64,000 nucleotides of DNA from Stenotrophomonas sp. Marseille-Q4652 (GCF_916618915.1 NZ_CAKAKE010000001.1:1302001-1366000), one strand, 5' to 3'; shown: positions 1 through 9,369, counted from the stretch's first letter. Notes: generated from the letters alone by a model not told the origin. A program made the numbers and translations.

Positions 1-1060
1 GCACCAGCAGCTGGTCGGTGATGTGCTTGAGGTCATGCAGCGTGGCAGTCGGGTCGGCGCCCTCGGCCAGGGTCAGGTCGATCAGGGCGGACTCGCCCCG
101 AACAGAGGGACGATCCTTGAGCTGGGCCCCCAGATAGGCGCGCGCCGGGGCGACACCTTCCTGCTCCTCCATCAGCCGGGCCAGCGCCAGTACCGGGGCA
201 ATGCCACGGTAATGTTCGGTCATTTCCGACAGGAACGCCCGCGCACCGGCGATGTCGCCGACCTTGCGGTAGTTCTCCAGCAGCTTGGGCAGGATCTCGG
301 GCAGGTAATCCGGATCGTTGCGGGCGGCCCGTTCGAACGCGCGCACGGAGGCCTCGGCATTGCCGGCGTCCGCTTCCAGGCGCCCTTCCAGGATGCCCGC
401 GCGCACGGACATCGCATCGGCCGCGTAGGCGCGGGCGATGGCCGCCCTGGCCTGCTCGATCTCGCCCGCGCTGCGCAGGCGCTCGGCCAGTTCGCATTCG
501 AACTGGCCAATCAGCTTGCCCATTGGCTCGCCGGTGACTTCCTCGTACCGGGTGGCGTTGTCGATTGCCTTCTCCCAGTCGCGCTCGGCCTGGTAGATAC
601 CGATCAGGTGCTTGAGCGCCTGCGGGGCGCGCTGGTCGATCTGCGCCAGGTCGGTGAACACCGTCTCGGCACGATCCAGCAGGCCGGACTTCATGTAGTC
701 CTCGCCCAGTGCAAGCAGGGCCTGTACGCGCTGGGCGTCACTGAGGTCCATGCGCCCCACCAGCCCCTGGTGCAGGCGGATGGCACGGTCGACCTCACCG
801 CGGCGACGGAACAGGTGGCCGAGCGCAAGCTGCGTCTCGAAGGTCTCCTTGTCCAGTTCGGCGATGTGCAGGAACAGCTCGATGGCCTTGTCAGGCTGCT
901 CGTTGAGAAGGTAGTTCAGGCCACGGAAATAAGTACCCGACAGCCGGCTGACCTGGGTATCGCCATGACGCTGCCCGCCACGACGACCGATGACCCAGCC
1001 GCTCAGCGCCGCCAGCGGCAGGAACAGGAAAAACCAGAACCACTCGGAAACGAATTCCAT
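1..1060 (-). CDS. lapB: Lipopolysaccharide assembly protein B LapB, 3' end beyond window
   Basis: This is the N-terminal 353 codons of LapB (YciM), read on the minus strand from an ATG at 1060 and open at the left edge, so the C-terminal rubredoxin-like metal domain is not visible. The protein starts with a short cytoplasmic tip and one membrane helix (about residues 6-22), followed by RRGGQR and then a long run of tetratricopeptide-like helical repeats (about 40-353). In E. coli LapB links FtsH to LpxC and so limits LPS synthesis. It lies just 6 bp downstream of lapA in the order cmk-rpsA-ihfB-lapA-lapB, and ftsH is at the other end of this window. The call is firm from the TM-plus-TPR layout and the lapA neighbour. 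Confidence 0.93.
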   Translation of the reverse strand, partial: MEFVSEWFWFFLFLPLAALSGWVIGRRGGQRHGDTQVSRLSGTYFRGLNYLLNEQPDKAIELFLHIAELDKETFETQLALGHLFRRRGEVDRAIRLHQGLVGRMDLSDAQRVQALLALGEDYMKSGLLDRAETVFTDLAQIDQRAPQALKHLIGIYQAERDWEKAIDNATRYEEVTGEPMGKLIGQFECELAERLRSAGEIEQARAAIARAYAADAMSVRAGILEGRLEADAGNAEASVRAFERAARNDPDYLPEILPKLLENYRKVGDIAGARAFLSEMTEHYRGIAPVLALARLMEEQEGVAPARAYLGAQLKDRPSVRGESALIDLTLAEGADPTATLHDLKHITDQLLV

Positions 1061-1066
1061 CGGCGA

Positions 1067-1360
1067 TCAATGTCCGTCAAAAGGATTGGGGATGGGAGCG
1101 GCAACCTGCGCCTGGTCGCGGACCTGCAGCGCCTTGTTGGCGCGACGCAGACGTGCGTAAAGCGGAATGACCACTCCTGCGGCCACCAGTGCACCACCCA
1201 GCAGGGTGCCCAGCACCAGGGAAACGATAATGGCGATACCCGACGTGGTGCGCAGCGCCCAGAAGCCGAGACTGACCTCGATGCTGTCGGAATTGAGCGA
1301 GCCGACGACCAGCCCGCCTACCAGCACGGCCAGCAATATCAAAAGGCGCACGACCTTCAT
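1067..1360 (-). CDS. lapA: Lipopolysaccharide assembly protein LapA (DUF1049)
   Basis: A 97-residue inner-membrane protein with two hydrophobic helices (about residues 4-22 and 39-66) joined by a polar loop containing NSDSIEVSLGFW, which is typical of the LapA/DUF1049 family. The short cytoplasmic tail (YARLRRANKALQ) looks helical. LapA works with LapB in the FtsH-dependent control of LpxC. The ATG at 1360 follows ihfB by 68 bp on the same strand, and lapB follows after 6 bp, so the two lap genes should be translated from one mRNA. Confidence 0.93.
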   Translation of the reverse strand: MKVVRLLILLAVLVGGLVVGSLNSDSIEVSLGFWALRTTSGIAIIVSLVLGTLLGGALVAAGVVIPLYARLRRANKALQVRDQAQVAAPIPNPFDGH

Positions 1361-1428
1361 GCGGAAACTCCAGTTCGGAAGCGGGAAGCTTATCCGACCA
1401 GGGAAACACCGTCTGGTGCCCTGCTGGA

Positions 1429-1734
1429 TCAGCCTTGGTCTTCTTCCAGCGGAACCACGTCGCTGACGCGTTCGCGCAATTCCTTGCCAGGCTTGAAATG
1501 CGGGACATGCTTGCCCGGCAGCGCGACCGACTCACCGGTCTTGGGATTGCGACCCAGCCGCGGCGGACGGTAATGCAGCGAAAAACTGCCGAATCCACGG
1601 ATCTCGATGCGGTCGCCGCCGGACAGCGCGCCACCCATCATCTCCAGCAACGACTTCACGGCCAGATCGACATCGTCCGACTTCAGATGCGCCTGTCGGC
1701 GCGCCAGGATTTCGATCAGCTCGGATTTGGTCAT
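1429..1734 (-). CDS. ihfB: Integration host factor subunit beta
   Basis: A 101-residue DNA-bending protein of the HU/IHF family, beginning [13 protein letters not shown] and carrying the signature [21 protein letters not shown] at about residues 45-65. The RNPKTG segment is the beta-arm whose proline intercalates into DNA. It pairs with IhfA, which is encoded elsewhere. The start at 1734 is preceded by AGGAAGAG at a good distance; an upstream in-frame extension of 22 codons has no support. It sits downstream of rpsA, as in most gammaproteobacteria. Confidence 0.96.
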   Translation of the reverse strand: MTKSELIEILARRQAHLKSDDVDLAVKSLLEMMGGALSGGDRIEIRGFGSFSLHYRPPRLGRNPKTGESVALPGKHVPHFKPGKELRERVSDVVPLEEDQG

Positions 1735-1817
1735 TGGGCTCTTCCTGGACTCCAACCCTGAAGCGGCCCGGACAGGGTCCGGGCCGCTCAGGCAAAACAA
1801 CTACAGCGAAAGGCCGA

Positions 1818-3509
1818 TTACTCGGACTTGTTGCCGTTCAGCTGCGCACGCAGCAGCGCACCCAGGCTGGTGGTACCGGTAGCGGCTTCGGTCGAGGTCT
1901 TGTTGAACTCGGCCAAGGCCTCCGCGGTCTCGGCTTCATCCTTGGCCTTGATCGACAGCTGCAGGGTACGGCCCTTGCGGTCCATGCCCACGAACTTGGC
2001 TTCGATCTTGTCGCCGACCTTCAGGTGCTGCGAGGCATCGTCGACGCGCTCGTAGGCGATGTCGCGGGCAGCGACGTAGCCTTCGATGCCATCGGCCAGC
2101 TCGATCACGGCGCCCTTGGCGTCCACTTCCTTGACGGTGCCTTCGACCTTGGTGCCCTTCGGGTTGGCGGCCATGTACTGGCCGAACGGATCCTGCTCCA
2201 GCTGCTTGACGCCCAGCGAGATGCGCTCACGCTCCGGATCAACGGCCAGCACGACCGCATCCAGGGTGTCGCCCTTCTTGAAGTTGCGCACGACGTCTTC
2301 GCCGGTGGTGTTCCAGCTGATGTCGGACAGATGGACCAGGCCGTCGATGCCGCCGTCCAGGCCGATGAAGATGCCGAAGTCGGTGATCGACTTGATCTGG
2401 CCCGACACCTTGTCGCCCTTCTTGTGGATCGCAGCGAAGGTTTCCCACGGGTTGGCGGCAACCTGCTTCATGCCCAGCGAGATGCGGCGACGCTCTTCGT
2501 CGACGTCCAGCACCATCACTTCGACTTCGTCACCCACCTGCACAACCTTGGACGGGTTGACGTTCTTGTTGGTCCAGTCCATCTCGGACACGTGCACCAG
2601 GCCTTCGACGCCCGGCTCGATCTCGACGAACGCGCCATAATCGGTGACGTTGGAGACCTTGCCGAACACGCGGCTGTTGGCCGGGTAACGACGGGCGATG
2701 TTGTCCCACGGATCCTCGCCCAGCTGCTTCAGGCCCAGCGAGACGCGGTTGCGCTCACGGTCGAACTTCAGCACGCGCACGTCCAGCTCGTCGCCGACGT
2801 TGACGACTTCGGACGGATGGCGCACGCGCTTCCACGCCATGTCGGTGATGTGCAGCAGGCCATCGATGCCACCCAGGTCCACGAACGCGCCGTAATCGGT
2901 CAGGTTCTTGACGACACCCTTCAGGATGGCGCCCTCGACCAGCTTGTCCATCAGCTGCTCGCGCTCTTCCGAGTGCTCGCTCTCGACGACAGCGCGGCGC
3001 GAGACCACGACGTTGTTGCGCTTGCGGTCCAGCTTGATGAGCTTGAACTCCAGCTCCTTGCCTTCCAGGTAGGCCGGGTCGCGCACCGGGCGCACATCGA
3101 CCAGCGAACCCGGCAGGAACGCCCGGACATCCTTGATGTCGACGGTGAAACCACCCTTGACCTTGCCGCTGATGCGGCCGGTGATGGTTTCGTTCTTTTC
3201 CAACGCTTCTTCCAGCTCGTCCCACACCATCGCGCGCTTGGCCTTCTCGCGCGACAGGACGGTTTCGCCGAAACCGTTCTCGATCGAGTCAAGGGCGACC
3301 TTGACCTGGTCGCCTTCGGCGACGTCGATCTCGCCAGCGTCGTTACGGAACTGTTCGATCGGCACGATGCCTTCGGACTTCAGGCCGGCGTTGATGACGA
3401 CGACGTCGCCGCGGACTTCCACGACGGTGCCGACGACGATGGCGCCGGGCTTCAGCTTGGCCAGGTTGGCTTGGCTGGCTTCAAACAGTTCGGCAAAAGA
3501 TTCGGTCAT
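1818..3509 (-). CDS. rpsA: 30S ribosomal protein S1
   Basis: A 563-residue protein with six consecutive S1 RNA-binding domains (roughly residues 20-88, 105-172, 192-260, 277-347, 364-434 and 451-520). Repeats 3 to 5 are easiest to see through their DYGAFV or DFGIFI and ISLG blocks. S1 helps mRNA dock on the 30S subunit and unwinds structured leaders. The start at 3509 ([12 protein letters not shown]) matches the family; the frame extends 38 codons further up without homology. About 195 nt of untranslated leader separates it from cmk. In E. coli the equivalent leader is used for autoregulation, so the same is plausible here. Confidence 0.97.
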   Translation of the reverse strand: MTESFAELFEASQANLAKLKPGAIVVGTVVEVRGDVVVINAGLKSEGIVPIEQFRNDAGEIDVAEGDQVKVALDSIENGFGETVLSREKAKRAMVWDELEEALEKNETITGRISGKVKGGFTVDIKDVRAFLPGSLVDVRPVRDPAYLEGKELEFKLIKLDRKRNNVVVSRRAVVESEHSEEREQLMDKLVEGAILKGVVKNLTDYGAFVDLGGIDGLLHITDMAWKRVRHPSEVVNVGDELDVRVLKFDRERNRVSLGLKQLGEDPWDNIARRYPANSRVFGKVSNVTDYGAFVEIEPGVEGLVHVSEMDWTNKNVNPSKVVQVGDEVEVMVLDVDEERRRISLGMKQVAANPWETFAAIHKKGDKVSGQIKSITDFGIFIGLDGGIDGLVHLSDISWNTTGEDVVRNFKKGDTLDAVVLAVDPERERISLGVKQLEQDPFGQYMAANPKGTKVEGTVKEVDAKGAVIELADGIEGYVAARDIAYERVDDASQHLKVGDKIEAKFVGMDRKGRTLQLSIKAKDEAETAEALAEFNKTSTEAATGTTSLGALLRAQLNGNKSE

Positions 3510-3704
3510 TAGATTTACTCTGTTGAACACATGGGTCGGTCGCTCCCTCGTGGAATGCGTACCGCCCGCCTGTTGGTCGACCCCGGTAAAGCAGGTCGTG
3601 TGTGGATTGGAAAAATCCGCCACGCATCATTGCGCGACGGAGCCTTTGTTGCCTTGCGTTACGCGACGCACTCCAGTGTTCCGGAGGCTCTCCTGCAGGA
3701 TGGA

Positions 3705-4382
3705 TCAGGCACCCGAAGTCGGGATCAGATCCAGCACCCTGGCAACGACTTCGTCGATGCCGATACCACTGGTGTCGATGAGGACGGCATCGTCTGCCGG
3801 CTTCAGGGGCGCCACTGTGCGCTGTGCATCACGGGCGTCGCGGGCCATGATCTCGCGCAGGAGGTCGTCAAAGTTAACCGAAACCCCCTTGTCTTTCAAC
3901 TGCTTATGCCTGCGCTGGGCGCGCTCCTCGGCACTGGCGGTCAGGAACACCTTGTACGGCGCGTCCGGGAAGATCACCGTGCCCATGTCGCGGCCGTCGG
4001 CCACCAAGCCCGGTTCGCGCCTGAATGCGCGCTGCCGCTCCTTGAGCGCGGCACGCACCTCGGGGATCGGCGCAATGGCCGATGCGACGGCGCCGGCCGT
4101 TTCCAGCCGCAGCTCATCGGTGGCATCCACGCCGTTGACCAGGACCCGCAGGCCCTGCTCGCCCTCGACGAAGTCCACCTTGGTGTCGAAGGTGCAGCGC
4201 ACCAGCGCCGCGGCATCGGACATGTCCAGGTTGGCCCAGCTTGCCGCCACTCCCACCGCCCGGTACAGCGCACCGGAATCAAGGTAATGCCAGCCCAGGC
4301 GGCGCGACACGATGCGGCTTACGGTACCCTTGCCGGCCCCGGACGGGCCGTCGATGGTGAGTACGGGAGGAAGCTGGGACAT
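3705..4382 (-). CDS. cmk: Cytidylate kinase
   Basis: A 225-residue CMP/dCMP kinase that phosphorylates CMP with ATP in pyrimidine nucleotide recycling. The P-loop GPSGAGKGT is at residues 12-20, the CMP-binding insert (DELRLETAG, then [11 protein letters not shown]) is central, and [13 protein letters not shown] is near residue 130. Length and start ([12 protein letters not shown]) fit the family. It is first in the cmk-rpsA-ihfB-lapA-lapB series on the minus strand and diverges from rpmJ. Confidence 0.96.
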   Translation of the reverse strand: MSQLPPVLTIDGPSGAGKGTVSRIVSRRLGWHYLDSGALYRAVGVAASWANLDMSDAAALVRCTFDTKVDFVEGEQGLRVLVNGVDATDELRLETAGAVASAIAPIPEVRAALKERQRAFRREPGLVADGRDMGTVIFPDAPYKVFLTASAEERAQRRHKQLKDKGVSVNFDDLLREIMARDARDAQRTVAPLKPADDAVLIDTSGIGIDEVVARVLDLIPTSGA

Positions 4383-4457
4383 GGGTTTCCTTGCTGTGGG
4401 GTACGGCCATTCTAGCCCCTCCCGGCAACCGCTCCCTGGATCCCTGTGCGCAAGCAG

Positions 4458-4487
4458 TTGAAAGCACGGCGAAAAGCCGGGTAGAAT
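4458..4487 (+). promoter_or_regulatory. Putative sigma-70 promoter of rpmJ
   Basis: TTGAAA (4458-4463) and TAGAAT (4482-4487) are separated by 18 bp, giving a start near 4494 and a leader of about 70 nt before rpmJ. The match to the sigma-70 consensus is good. It lies in the divergent gap between cmk and rpmJ. Confidence 0.6.
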
Positions 4488-4565
4488 GGCGGGCTTGAAC
4501 GAGCGTCAACCTGCATCCTGCGGCAACGCTCCCTGAGAATTCCAACGTTTACGCCGAGGTATGCC

Positions 4566-4691
4566 ATGAAAGTCCTGTCCTCCCTGAAGTCGGCGAAGGC
4601 CCGTCACCGCGACTGCAAGGTCGTTCGTCGTCGCGGCAAGATCTTCGTGATCTGCAAGTCGAACCCGCGCTTCAAGGCTCGTCAGCGCTGA
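4566..4691 (+). CDS. rpmJ: 50S ribosomal protein L36, type B (zinc-free form)
   Basis: A 41-residue protein starting [18 protein letters not shown] and ending FKARQR. It aligns with bacterial L36 but keeps only two of the four zinc ligands seen in the classical form: the first Cys position reads His and the final His reads Phe. It is therefore the Cys-minus, YkgO-like type, which needs no zinc. GAGG upstream of the ATG at 4566 gives a ribosome-binding site. It has its own promoter and an intrinsic terminator, so it is a single-gene transcript. It falls in the gap between two larger genes and is easily missed. Confidence 0.93.
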   Translation: MKVLSSLKSAKARHRDCKVVRRRGKIFVICKSNPRFKARQR

Positions 4692-4750
4692 GCCTGGTCG
4701 GCCGACCGGCCGCCACTGGATCCCAAGGGCTCCAGAGCTTCTGACAGAAA

Positions 4751-4771
4751 GCCGCCTCCGGGCGGTTTTTT
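4751..4771 (+). terminator. Intrinsic terminator after rpmJ
   Basis: CCGCC and GGCGG pair across a four-base TCCG loop and are followed by six T residues. It sits 60 nt after the rpmJ stop and before the next gene. Confidence 0.75.
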
Positions 4772-4822
4772 GTTGGCGTATTCTTCCGCAATCGCCAATT
4801 CGTGCACTGGGGAGTAGTGACC

Positions 4823-5152
4823 ATGAAGCGTTTCCTGTATGCCCTGCCGCTGATCGCCCTGCTGGGTGCCAGCACCGCCGCCCAAGCCGACACCTTGCTG
4901 ATCGACCGCAGCAAGGAAAAGCCGGCAGTTGCCCTTCCCGCCCGCGGCCAGACCATGGGCCAGGTCGAAGCGACCTTTGGCGCCCCGACGCAGCGGCTGG
5001 AGCCACGTGGCGGCCAGAAGCGCCAGTGGCCGACGATCCATCGCTGGGTCTACCCGGCCTTTACCGTCTACTTCGAGAAGCAGCGCGTGATCGACGTGGT
5101 GGCCAACCAGGCCAGCCCGGAAGAAGTCGGTCCGAAGCCGCCGATCCGCTGA
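4823..5152 (+). CDS. Small exported protein of unknown function
   Basis: A 109-residue protein with a clear signal peptide (MKRFLYALPLIALLGAST, cleavage likely after AQA near residue 23). The mature part is about 86 residues with no cysteine, so it is probably free in the periplasm. It has a GxTMGQVEATFGAP segment resembling the SmpA/OmlA-type 'MTxxQVxxxxGxP' fold, then a W-V-Y-P strand and FTVYFEKQRVIDVV, which together suggest a small BamE-like domain. GGAG precedes the ATG at 4823. I do not recognise a specific function. It is separated from rpmJ by a terminator and from aguA by 75 bp. Confidence 0.75.
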   Translation: MKRFLYALPLIALLGASTAAQADTLLIDRSKEKPAVALPARGQTMGQVEATFGAPTQRLEPRGGQKRQWPTIHRWVYPAFTVYFEKQRVIDVVANQASPEEVGPKPPIR

Positions 5153-5227
5153 CCCGGACCCGGGGAGCCCCACGCGCTCCCATTCCCCCGCCGCGCGCCC
5201 CGGCGCGCGACATCCAATCTGGTGAAA

Positions 5228-6268
5228 ATGAACGACACGCTCCGTTTTCCGGCCGAATGGGAATCCCAGTCTGCCGTGCTGATTGCCTGGCCCCATGCCG
5301 AGACCGACTGGGCCGAGCGCCTGGCCGAGGTCGAGGAAACCTACATCGCCCTGGTCGCGGCCATCACCCGCTTCCAGCCGGTGCTGGTCTGCGTGGCCGA
5401 TGACGACCTGGAAACCTACGCGGAGATGCGCCTGCGCTCCAACCGCGTGGACATGGAACGCGTGCATTTCGTCACTGCCGAATACGACGACACCTGGTTG
5501 CGCGATTCCGGCCCGATCACGCTCAAGCGCGGCGATGGCGGCTTCCGTCTGCTGGATTTCCGCTTCACCGGCTGGGGCGGCAAGTTCGAGGCCAGCCGCG
5601 ATGACCAGCTGGTCGGCGTGCTGCATGCCAGCGGCGTGTTTGCCGGCACTACCGATGTGGAAAGCATCCCGTTCGCACTCGAAGGCGGTGCCATCGACAC
5701 CGACGGCGAAGGCACCCTGCTGACCACCTGGCAGTGCCTGCACGAACGCCATCCGCAGCGCTCGCGCGAATCGCTCGAGTACGACATGGCCCGCTGGCTG
5801 GTGCAGCAGCGCGTGTTGTGGCTGGACAACGGCCACCTGGAAGGCGACGACACCGACGCCCACGTCGATACCCTGGCCCGCTTCGCTTCGCCTGACAGCA
5901 TCGTCTACCAGGCCTGCGATGACGCCAGCGACTCGCATTACGACGGGCTGCAGGCGATGGGCCGCGAGCTGGCGGCCCTGCGCACCCGCGACGGCCGCCC
6001 GTACCGCCTGTTCCCGCTGCCGTGGCCGCAGCCGGTGCTCGATGAGGGCCGCCGCCTGGCGGCCTCGTACGCGAACTTCCTGATCATCAACGGCGCGGTG
6101 CTGATGCCGGCCTACGGCGATGCCGCCGATGATGCGGCCCGCGATGTGCTGGCCCAGGCCTTCCCCGACCGCGAGATCGTGCAGGTGCCCTGCCGGTCGC
6201 TGATCTGGCAGAACGGCAGTCTGCACTGCATCACCATGCAGCTCCCGGCGGGTCTGCTGGCCCGTTGA
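5228..6268 (+). CDS. aguA: Agmatine deiminase
   Basis: A 346-residue porphyromonas-type peptidyl-arginine deiminase family enzyme that converts agmatine to N-carbamoylputrescine and ammonia. Visible signatures are ESQSAVLIAWPH at the N-terminus, DTWLRDSGP, a GWGGKF block, LEGGAIDTDGEGTLLTT, GHLEGDDTDAHVD, and the catalytic cysteine in GSLHCITMQLP (about C334). The ATG at 5228 is chosen; a GTG six bases upstream (5222) is the only alternative and gives two more residues. aguB follows 135 bp downstream, so the pair makes putrescine from arginine-derived agmatine. No arginine decarboxylase gene is in the window. Confidence 0.95.
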   Translation: MNDTLRFPAEWESQSAVLIAWPHAETDWAERLAEVEETYIALVAAITRFQPVLVCVADDDLETYAEMRLRSNRVDMERVHFVTAEYDDTWLRDSGPITLKRGDGGFRLLDFRFTGWGGKFEASRDDQLVGVLHASGVFAGTTDVESIPFALEGGAIDTDGEGTLLTTWQCLHERHPQRSRESLEYDMARWLVQQRVLWLDNGHLEGDDTDAHVDTLARFASPDSIVYQACDDASDSHYDGLQAMGRELAALRTRDGRPYRLFPLPWPQPVLDEGRRLAASYANFLIINGAVLMPAYGDAADDAARDVLAQAFPDREIVQVPCRSLIWQNGSLHCITMQLPAGLLAR

Positions 6269-6403
6269 GCAAGCGGGCGGACGCAAGCCGAGTTCACCCT
6301 GCCCTGCACTCCCCCGTCGCCCGCGACCCGTTCAGCGGGCAACACAGTGAGTGCGCACCGCACGCGATAACATCCCTCCTTTCCCTGCAGGACCCGCCAC
6401 CGG

Positions 6404-7288
6404 ATGAGCAGCAAAACCCTATCCGTCGCCTTGATCCAGGAAATCAACCACGGCGATGCCGAGGCCAACCTGGCCGTCATCGAATCGCGCGTTGCCGAGG
6501 CCGCCGCACAGGGTGCGAAGCTGGTCCTGCTGCAGGAGCTGCACAACGGCGCCTATTTCTGCCAGCACGAATCGGTAGGCGAATTCGACCTGGCCGAGCC
6601 GATTCCCGGCCCCAGCACCGAACGTCTGGGCGCGCTGGCGAAGAAGCACGGCGTGGTGATCGTGGCCTCCCTGTTCGAGCGCCGCGCCGCCGGCCTGTAC
6701 CACAACACCGCCGTGGTGTTCGAGAAGGACGGCACCCTGCTGGGCAAGTACCGCAAGATGCACATCCCCGACGACCCGGGCTTCTACGAGAAGTTCTACT
6801 TCACCCCGGGCGACATCGGCTTCAAGCCGATCGACACCTCGGTCGGCCGCCTTGGCGTGCTGGTGTGCTGGGACCAGTGGTACCCGGAAGCGGCGCGCCT
6901 GATGGCGCTGGCCGGCGCCGAGCTGCTGCTGTACCCGACCGCCATCGGCTGGGATCCGGATGATGCTGACGATGAGAAGACCCGCCAGCGCGATGCCTGG
7001 GTGCTGAGCCACCGCGGCCACGCCGTAGCCAACGGCCTGCCGGTGCTGTCGTGCAACCGCGTCGGCCATGAGCCCTCGCCGCTGGGCGCCTCGGGCATCC
7101 AGTTCTGGGGCAACAGCCACGTGCTGGGCCCGCAGGGCGAGTTCATCGCCGAAGCCGGCACCGAACCGACCGTGCTGGTGTGCGAGGTCGACCTGCAGCG
7201 CAGCGAGCACGTGCGCCGCATCTGGCCGTTCCTGCGCGACCGCCGCATCGACGCCTACGGCGACCTGCTCAAGCGCTACATCGACTGA
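6404..7288 (+). CDS. aguB: N-carbamoylputrescine amidase
   Basis: A 294-residue nitrilase-superfamily amidohydrolase that hydrolyses N-carbamoylputrescine to putrescine, CO2 and ammonia. The catalytic triad is visible as E45 (VLLQELHNG), K118 (KYRKMHIPDD) and C155 (VLVCWDQWYPE). Length and all three motifs fit the plant/Pseudomonas AguB group. It follows aguA and precedes an acetyltransferase by 9 bp, so it is likely cotranscribed with the latter. Confidence 0.95.
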   Translation: MSSKTLSVALIQEINHGDAEANLAVIESRVAEAAAQGAKLVLLQELHNGAYFCQHESVGEFDLAEPIPGPSTERLGALAKKHGVVIVASLFERRAAGLYHNTAVVFEKDGTLLGKYRKMHIPDDPGFYEKFYFTPGDIGFKPIDTSVGRLGVLVCWDQWYPEAARLMALAGAELLLYPTAIGWDPDDADDEKTRQRDAWVLSHRGHAVANGLPVLSCNRVGHEPSPLGASGIQFWGNSHVLGPQGEFIAEAGTEPTVLVCEVDLQRSEHVRRIWPFLRDRRIDAYGDLLKRYID

Positions 7289-7297
7289 GAACTCCCG

Positions 7298-7828
7298 ATG
7301 GCCGTGCACATCCGCGACGCCACGCCCGACGACATCCCCGCCATCGACGCGATCTACGCGGTGGAGGTGCGGGACCTGGTCAACACCTACGAGTACGAGG
7401 TGCCGGACGAGGCGGAGATGCTGCGGCGGATGCAGGCCATCACCGGCTCGGGGTTTCCCTACATCGTCGCCGAGGTCGAGGGGCAACTGGCGGGTTATGC
7501 CTACGCCGGTTCCTACCGCACCCGCATCGCCTACCAGTGGACCGTGGAGAACTCGGTCTACGTCGACGCCCGCTTCCAGGGCAAGGGCGTGGGCAGCGCG
7601 CTGATGCAGGCGCTGATCGATGCCTGCACCGCACGCGGCTACCGGCAGATGGTGGCGGTGATCGGCGAGCCCTCCAACACCGCCTCGATCAGGCTGCACG
7701 AGCGCTTCGGCTTCCACCTCGTCGGTGTGTTCAAGGGCCTGGGCCGCAAGCACGGCCGCTGGCTGGACACGGTGCAGATGCAGCGCGCGCTCGGCGAGGG
7801 TGCCGACAGCGCTCCAACCAATGAGTAA
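7298..7828 (+). CDS. GNAT acetyltransferase, phosphinothricin-acetyltransferase-like
   Basis: A 176-residue GCN5-related N-acetyltransferase. The order is the substrate-binding start (IRDATPDDIPAIDAIYAVEV), GYAYAGSYRTRIAYQWTVENSVYVD, the acetyl-CoA site QGKGVGSALMQALID (about residues 94-108), and a C-terminal NTASIRLHERFGFHLVGVFKGLGRKHGRW. This pattern is that of the PAT/MddA-type enzymes, which acetylate phosphinothricin, methionine sulfoximine or methionine sulfone. The natural substrate is unknown. It is 9 bp from aguB and 5 bp from the TraB-like gene, so the three are probably one transcript. Confidence 0.88.
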   Translation: MAVHIRDATPDDIPAIDAIYAVEVRDLVNTYEYEVPDEAEMLRRMQAITGSGFPYIVAEVEGQLAGYAYAGSYRTRIAYQWTVENSVYVDARFQGKGVGSALMQALIDACTARGYRQMVAVIGEPSNTASIRLHERFGFHLVGVFKGLGRKHGRWLDTVQMQRALGEGADSAPTNE

Positions 7829-7833
7829 CCCCC

Positions 7834-9054
7834 ATGAGTGACATGCAGCCGGCGTCCGGCGAAGAACTGTTTGCCGGCCAGCCGGTGCGCGTGGTCGAGC
7901 GCGATGGCGTGCGCTACACCCTGCTGGGCACGGCCCACGTCTCCCATGCCAGCGTGCAGGCGGTGGAAGCGGCGATCGACAGCGGCCGTTTCGACGCCGT
8001 GGCGGTCGAGCTTGATCCGCAGCGCCTGCAGGCACTGAACGACCCGGACACGCTGGCCAAGCTCGACCTGGTGCAGGTGATCCGCAGCGGCCGCGTCGCG
8101 CTGTTTGCCGCCAACCTCGCCCTTGCCGCCTACCAGCGCCGGCTGGCCGAGCAGCTCGGCATCGAGCCGGGCGCCGAGCTCAAGCGCGCCGTATCGCTGG
8201 CCAATGAACGCGGCCTGCCGGTGCACCTGATCGACCGCGAGGTCGGGCTGACCTTCAAGCGCGCGTCGCGGAGGCTCGGCTTCTTCGGCAAGCTGAAACT
8301 GGTTGCCGGCCTGGCCGGCGGACTGTTTGCCTCCGAGGATGTCGGCGAGGACGAGATCGAAAAGCTCAAGCAGGGCGACATGCTCGAGGCCAGCTTCGGC
8401 GAATTCGCCAGCGAGAGCCCGGCCCTGTACGAGACCATCATTGGCGAGCGCGACCAGTACATGGCCACGCGCCTGCGCGAGGAGCACAACCCCGCCCAGC
8501 GCGAAGTCCTCGCGGTGGTCGGTGCAGGCCATCTGGCGGGTCTGGCCCGGCACCTGGAAGACGATATCGAAGCGCCGGGACCGTTGCGGCAGCAGCTGGA
8601 AGAAGTCGCCAGCAAGCGCAACATCCCCTGGATCACCCTGGGCATCCTGGCGATCGTGCTGGCCGGCATCGGCATCGGCTTCTGGCGTGGCGGCCTGGGA
8701 ATGGGTGGTGAGATGCTGGCCACCTGGGCGATGTTCACCGGTGGACTGGCCGGTCTGGGTTGCCTCCTGGCAGGAGGCCATCCCTTGAGCATCCTTACCG
8801 CCATCGCGGTGGCGCCGTTCAAGCCGTTCCGCCTCAGCATCCCGACCGGCGCCTTCGCCGCACTGGTGGAAACGCGCCTGCGCAAACCGGCCTACCACGA
8901 CTTCCTGCAGCTGCGCGACGATGCGCAGACGCTCAAGGGCTGGTACCGCAATCGCGTCACCCGGGTGGTGCTCACCTTCATGCTGACCAATCTGGGCAGC
9001 ATGCTGGGCCTGTGGCTTACCGGCTTCACCGTCTACGGCAAGCTGGCCGGCTGA
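7834..9054 (+). CDS. TraB/PrgY family membrane protein
   Basis: A 406-residue protein of the TraB family, named after enterococcal TraB/PrgY, which lowers pheromone activity. The N-terminal domain has the GTAHVS motif at residues 32-37, AVELDPQRL, and later AVVGAGHLAGL, the pattern of the wider TraB/ChaN-like hydrolase fold. The C-terminal third is membrane-embedded: two hydrophobic helices near residues 268-325 (starting ITLGILAIVLAG) and another near 375-400. Function in proteobacteria is not established. It ends the plus-strand group starting at aguA; a perfect inverted repeat begins 2 nt after its stop. Confidence 0.85.
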   Translation: MSDMQPASGEELFAGQPVRVVERDGVRYTLLGTAHVSHASVQAVEAAIDSGRFDAVAVELDPQRLQALNDPDTLAKLDLVQVIRSGRVALFAANLALAAYQRRLAEQLGIEPGAELKRAVSLANERGLPVHLIDREVGLTFKRASRRLGFFGKLKLVAGLAGGLFASEDVGEDEIEKLKQGDMLEASFGEFASESPALYETIIGERDQYMATRLREEHNPAQREVLAVVGAGHLAGLARHLEDDIEAPGPLRQQLEEVASKRNIPWITLGILAIVLAGIGIGFWRGGLGMGGEMLATWAMFTGGLAGLGCLLAGGHPLSILTAIAVAPFKPFRLSIPTGAFAALVETRLRKPAYHDFLQLRDDAQTLKGWYRNRVTRVVLTFMLTNLGSMLGLWLTGFTVYGKLAG

Positions 9055-9055
9055 C

Positions 9056-9088
9056 TGCGGTCACGCAGACTGGGTTGCCGTGACCGCA
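9056..9088 (+). repeat. Perfect 10-bp inverted repeat after the TraB-like gene
   Basis: TGCGGTCACG at 9056-9065 is repeated in inverted orientation at 9079-9088 with a 13-nt spacer. There is no T-run on either side, so it may be a Rho-assisted mRNA end, a degenerate terminator, or a protein site. The rest of the gap to 9369 shows no credible gene. Confidence 0.6.
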
Positions 9089-9369
9089 CGGCGCCTGGCC
9101 GGACCCACAGAATCTGGCGTCCGCGTCCCGCTCCTCCAGACACGGGCGACCGCGCCGCCGGGTCGAACGGCCCGCTACGTGAGAGAAAGCCGCATCGCAC
9201 TGCGAACAGCCCCCTACAGCCCGGAATCCGATCCGGCCGAAGAACGTCCTGTACAACCCGTTGTCGCCCATAGGGGGCGGCACCGCCGCTGGAAGCGAGC
9301 GCCGTGCCGCACCTGTCCACCGTTTGCTCATGAATGAGCGCAGCGTTGGCCGCCGCGCCCATCCTGGTT

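Noticed and set aside
4682..6286. A 534-codon minus-strand frame opposite aguA and the small exported protein
   Set aside because: Antisense shadow with no recognisable motif; aguA has a complete catalytic set.
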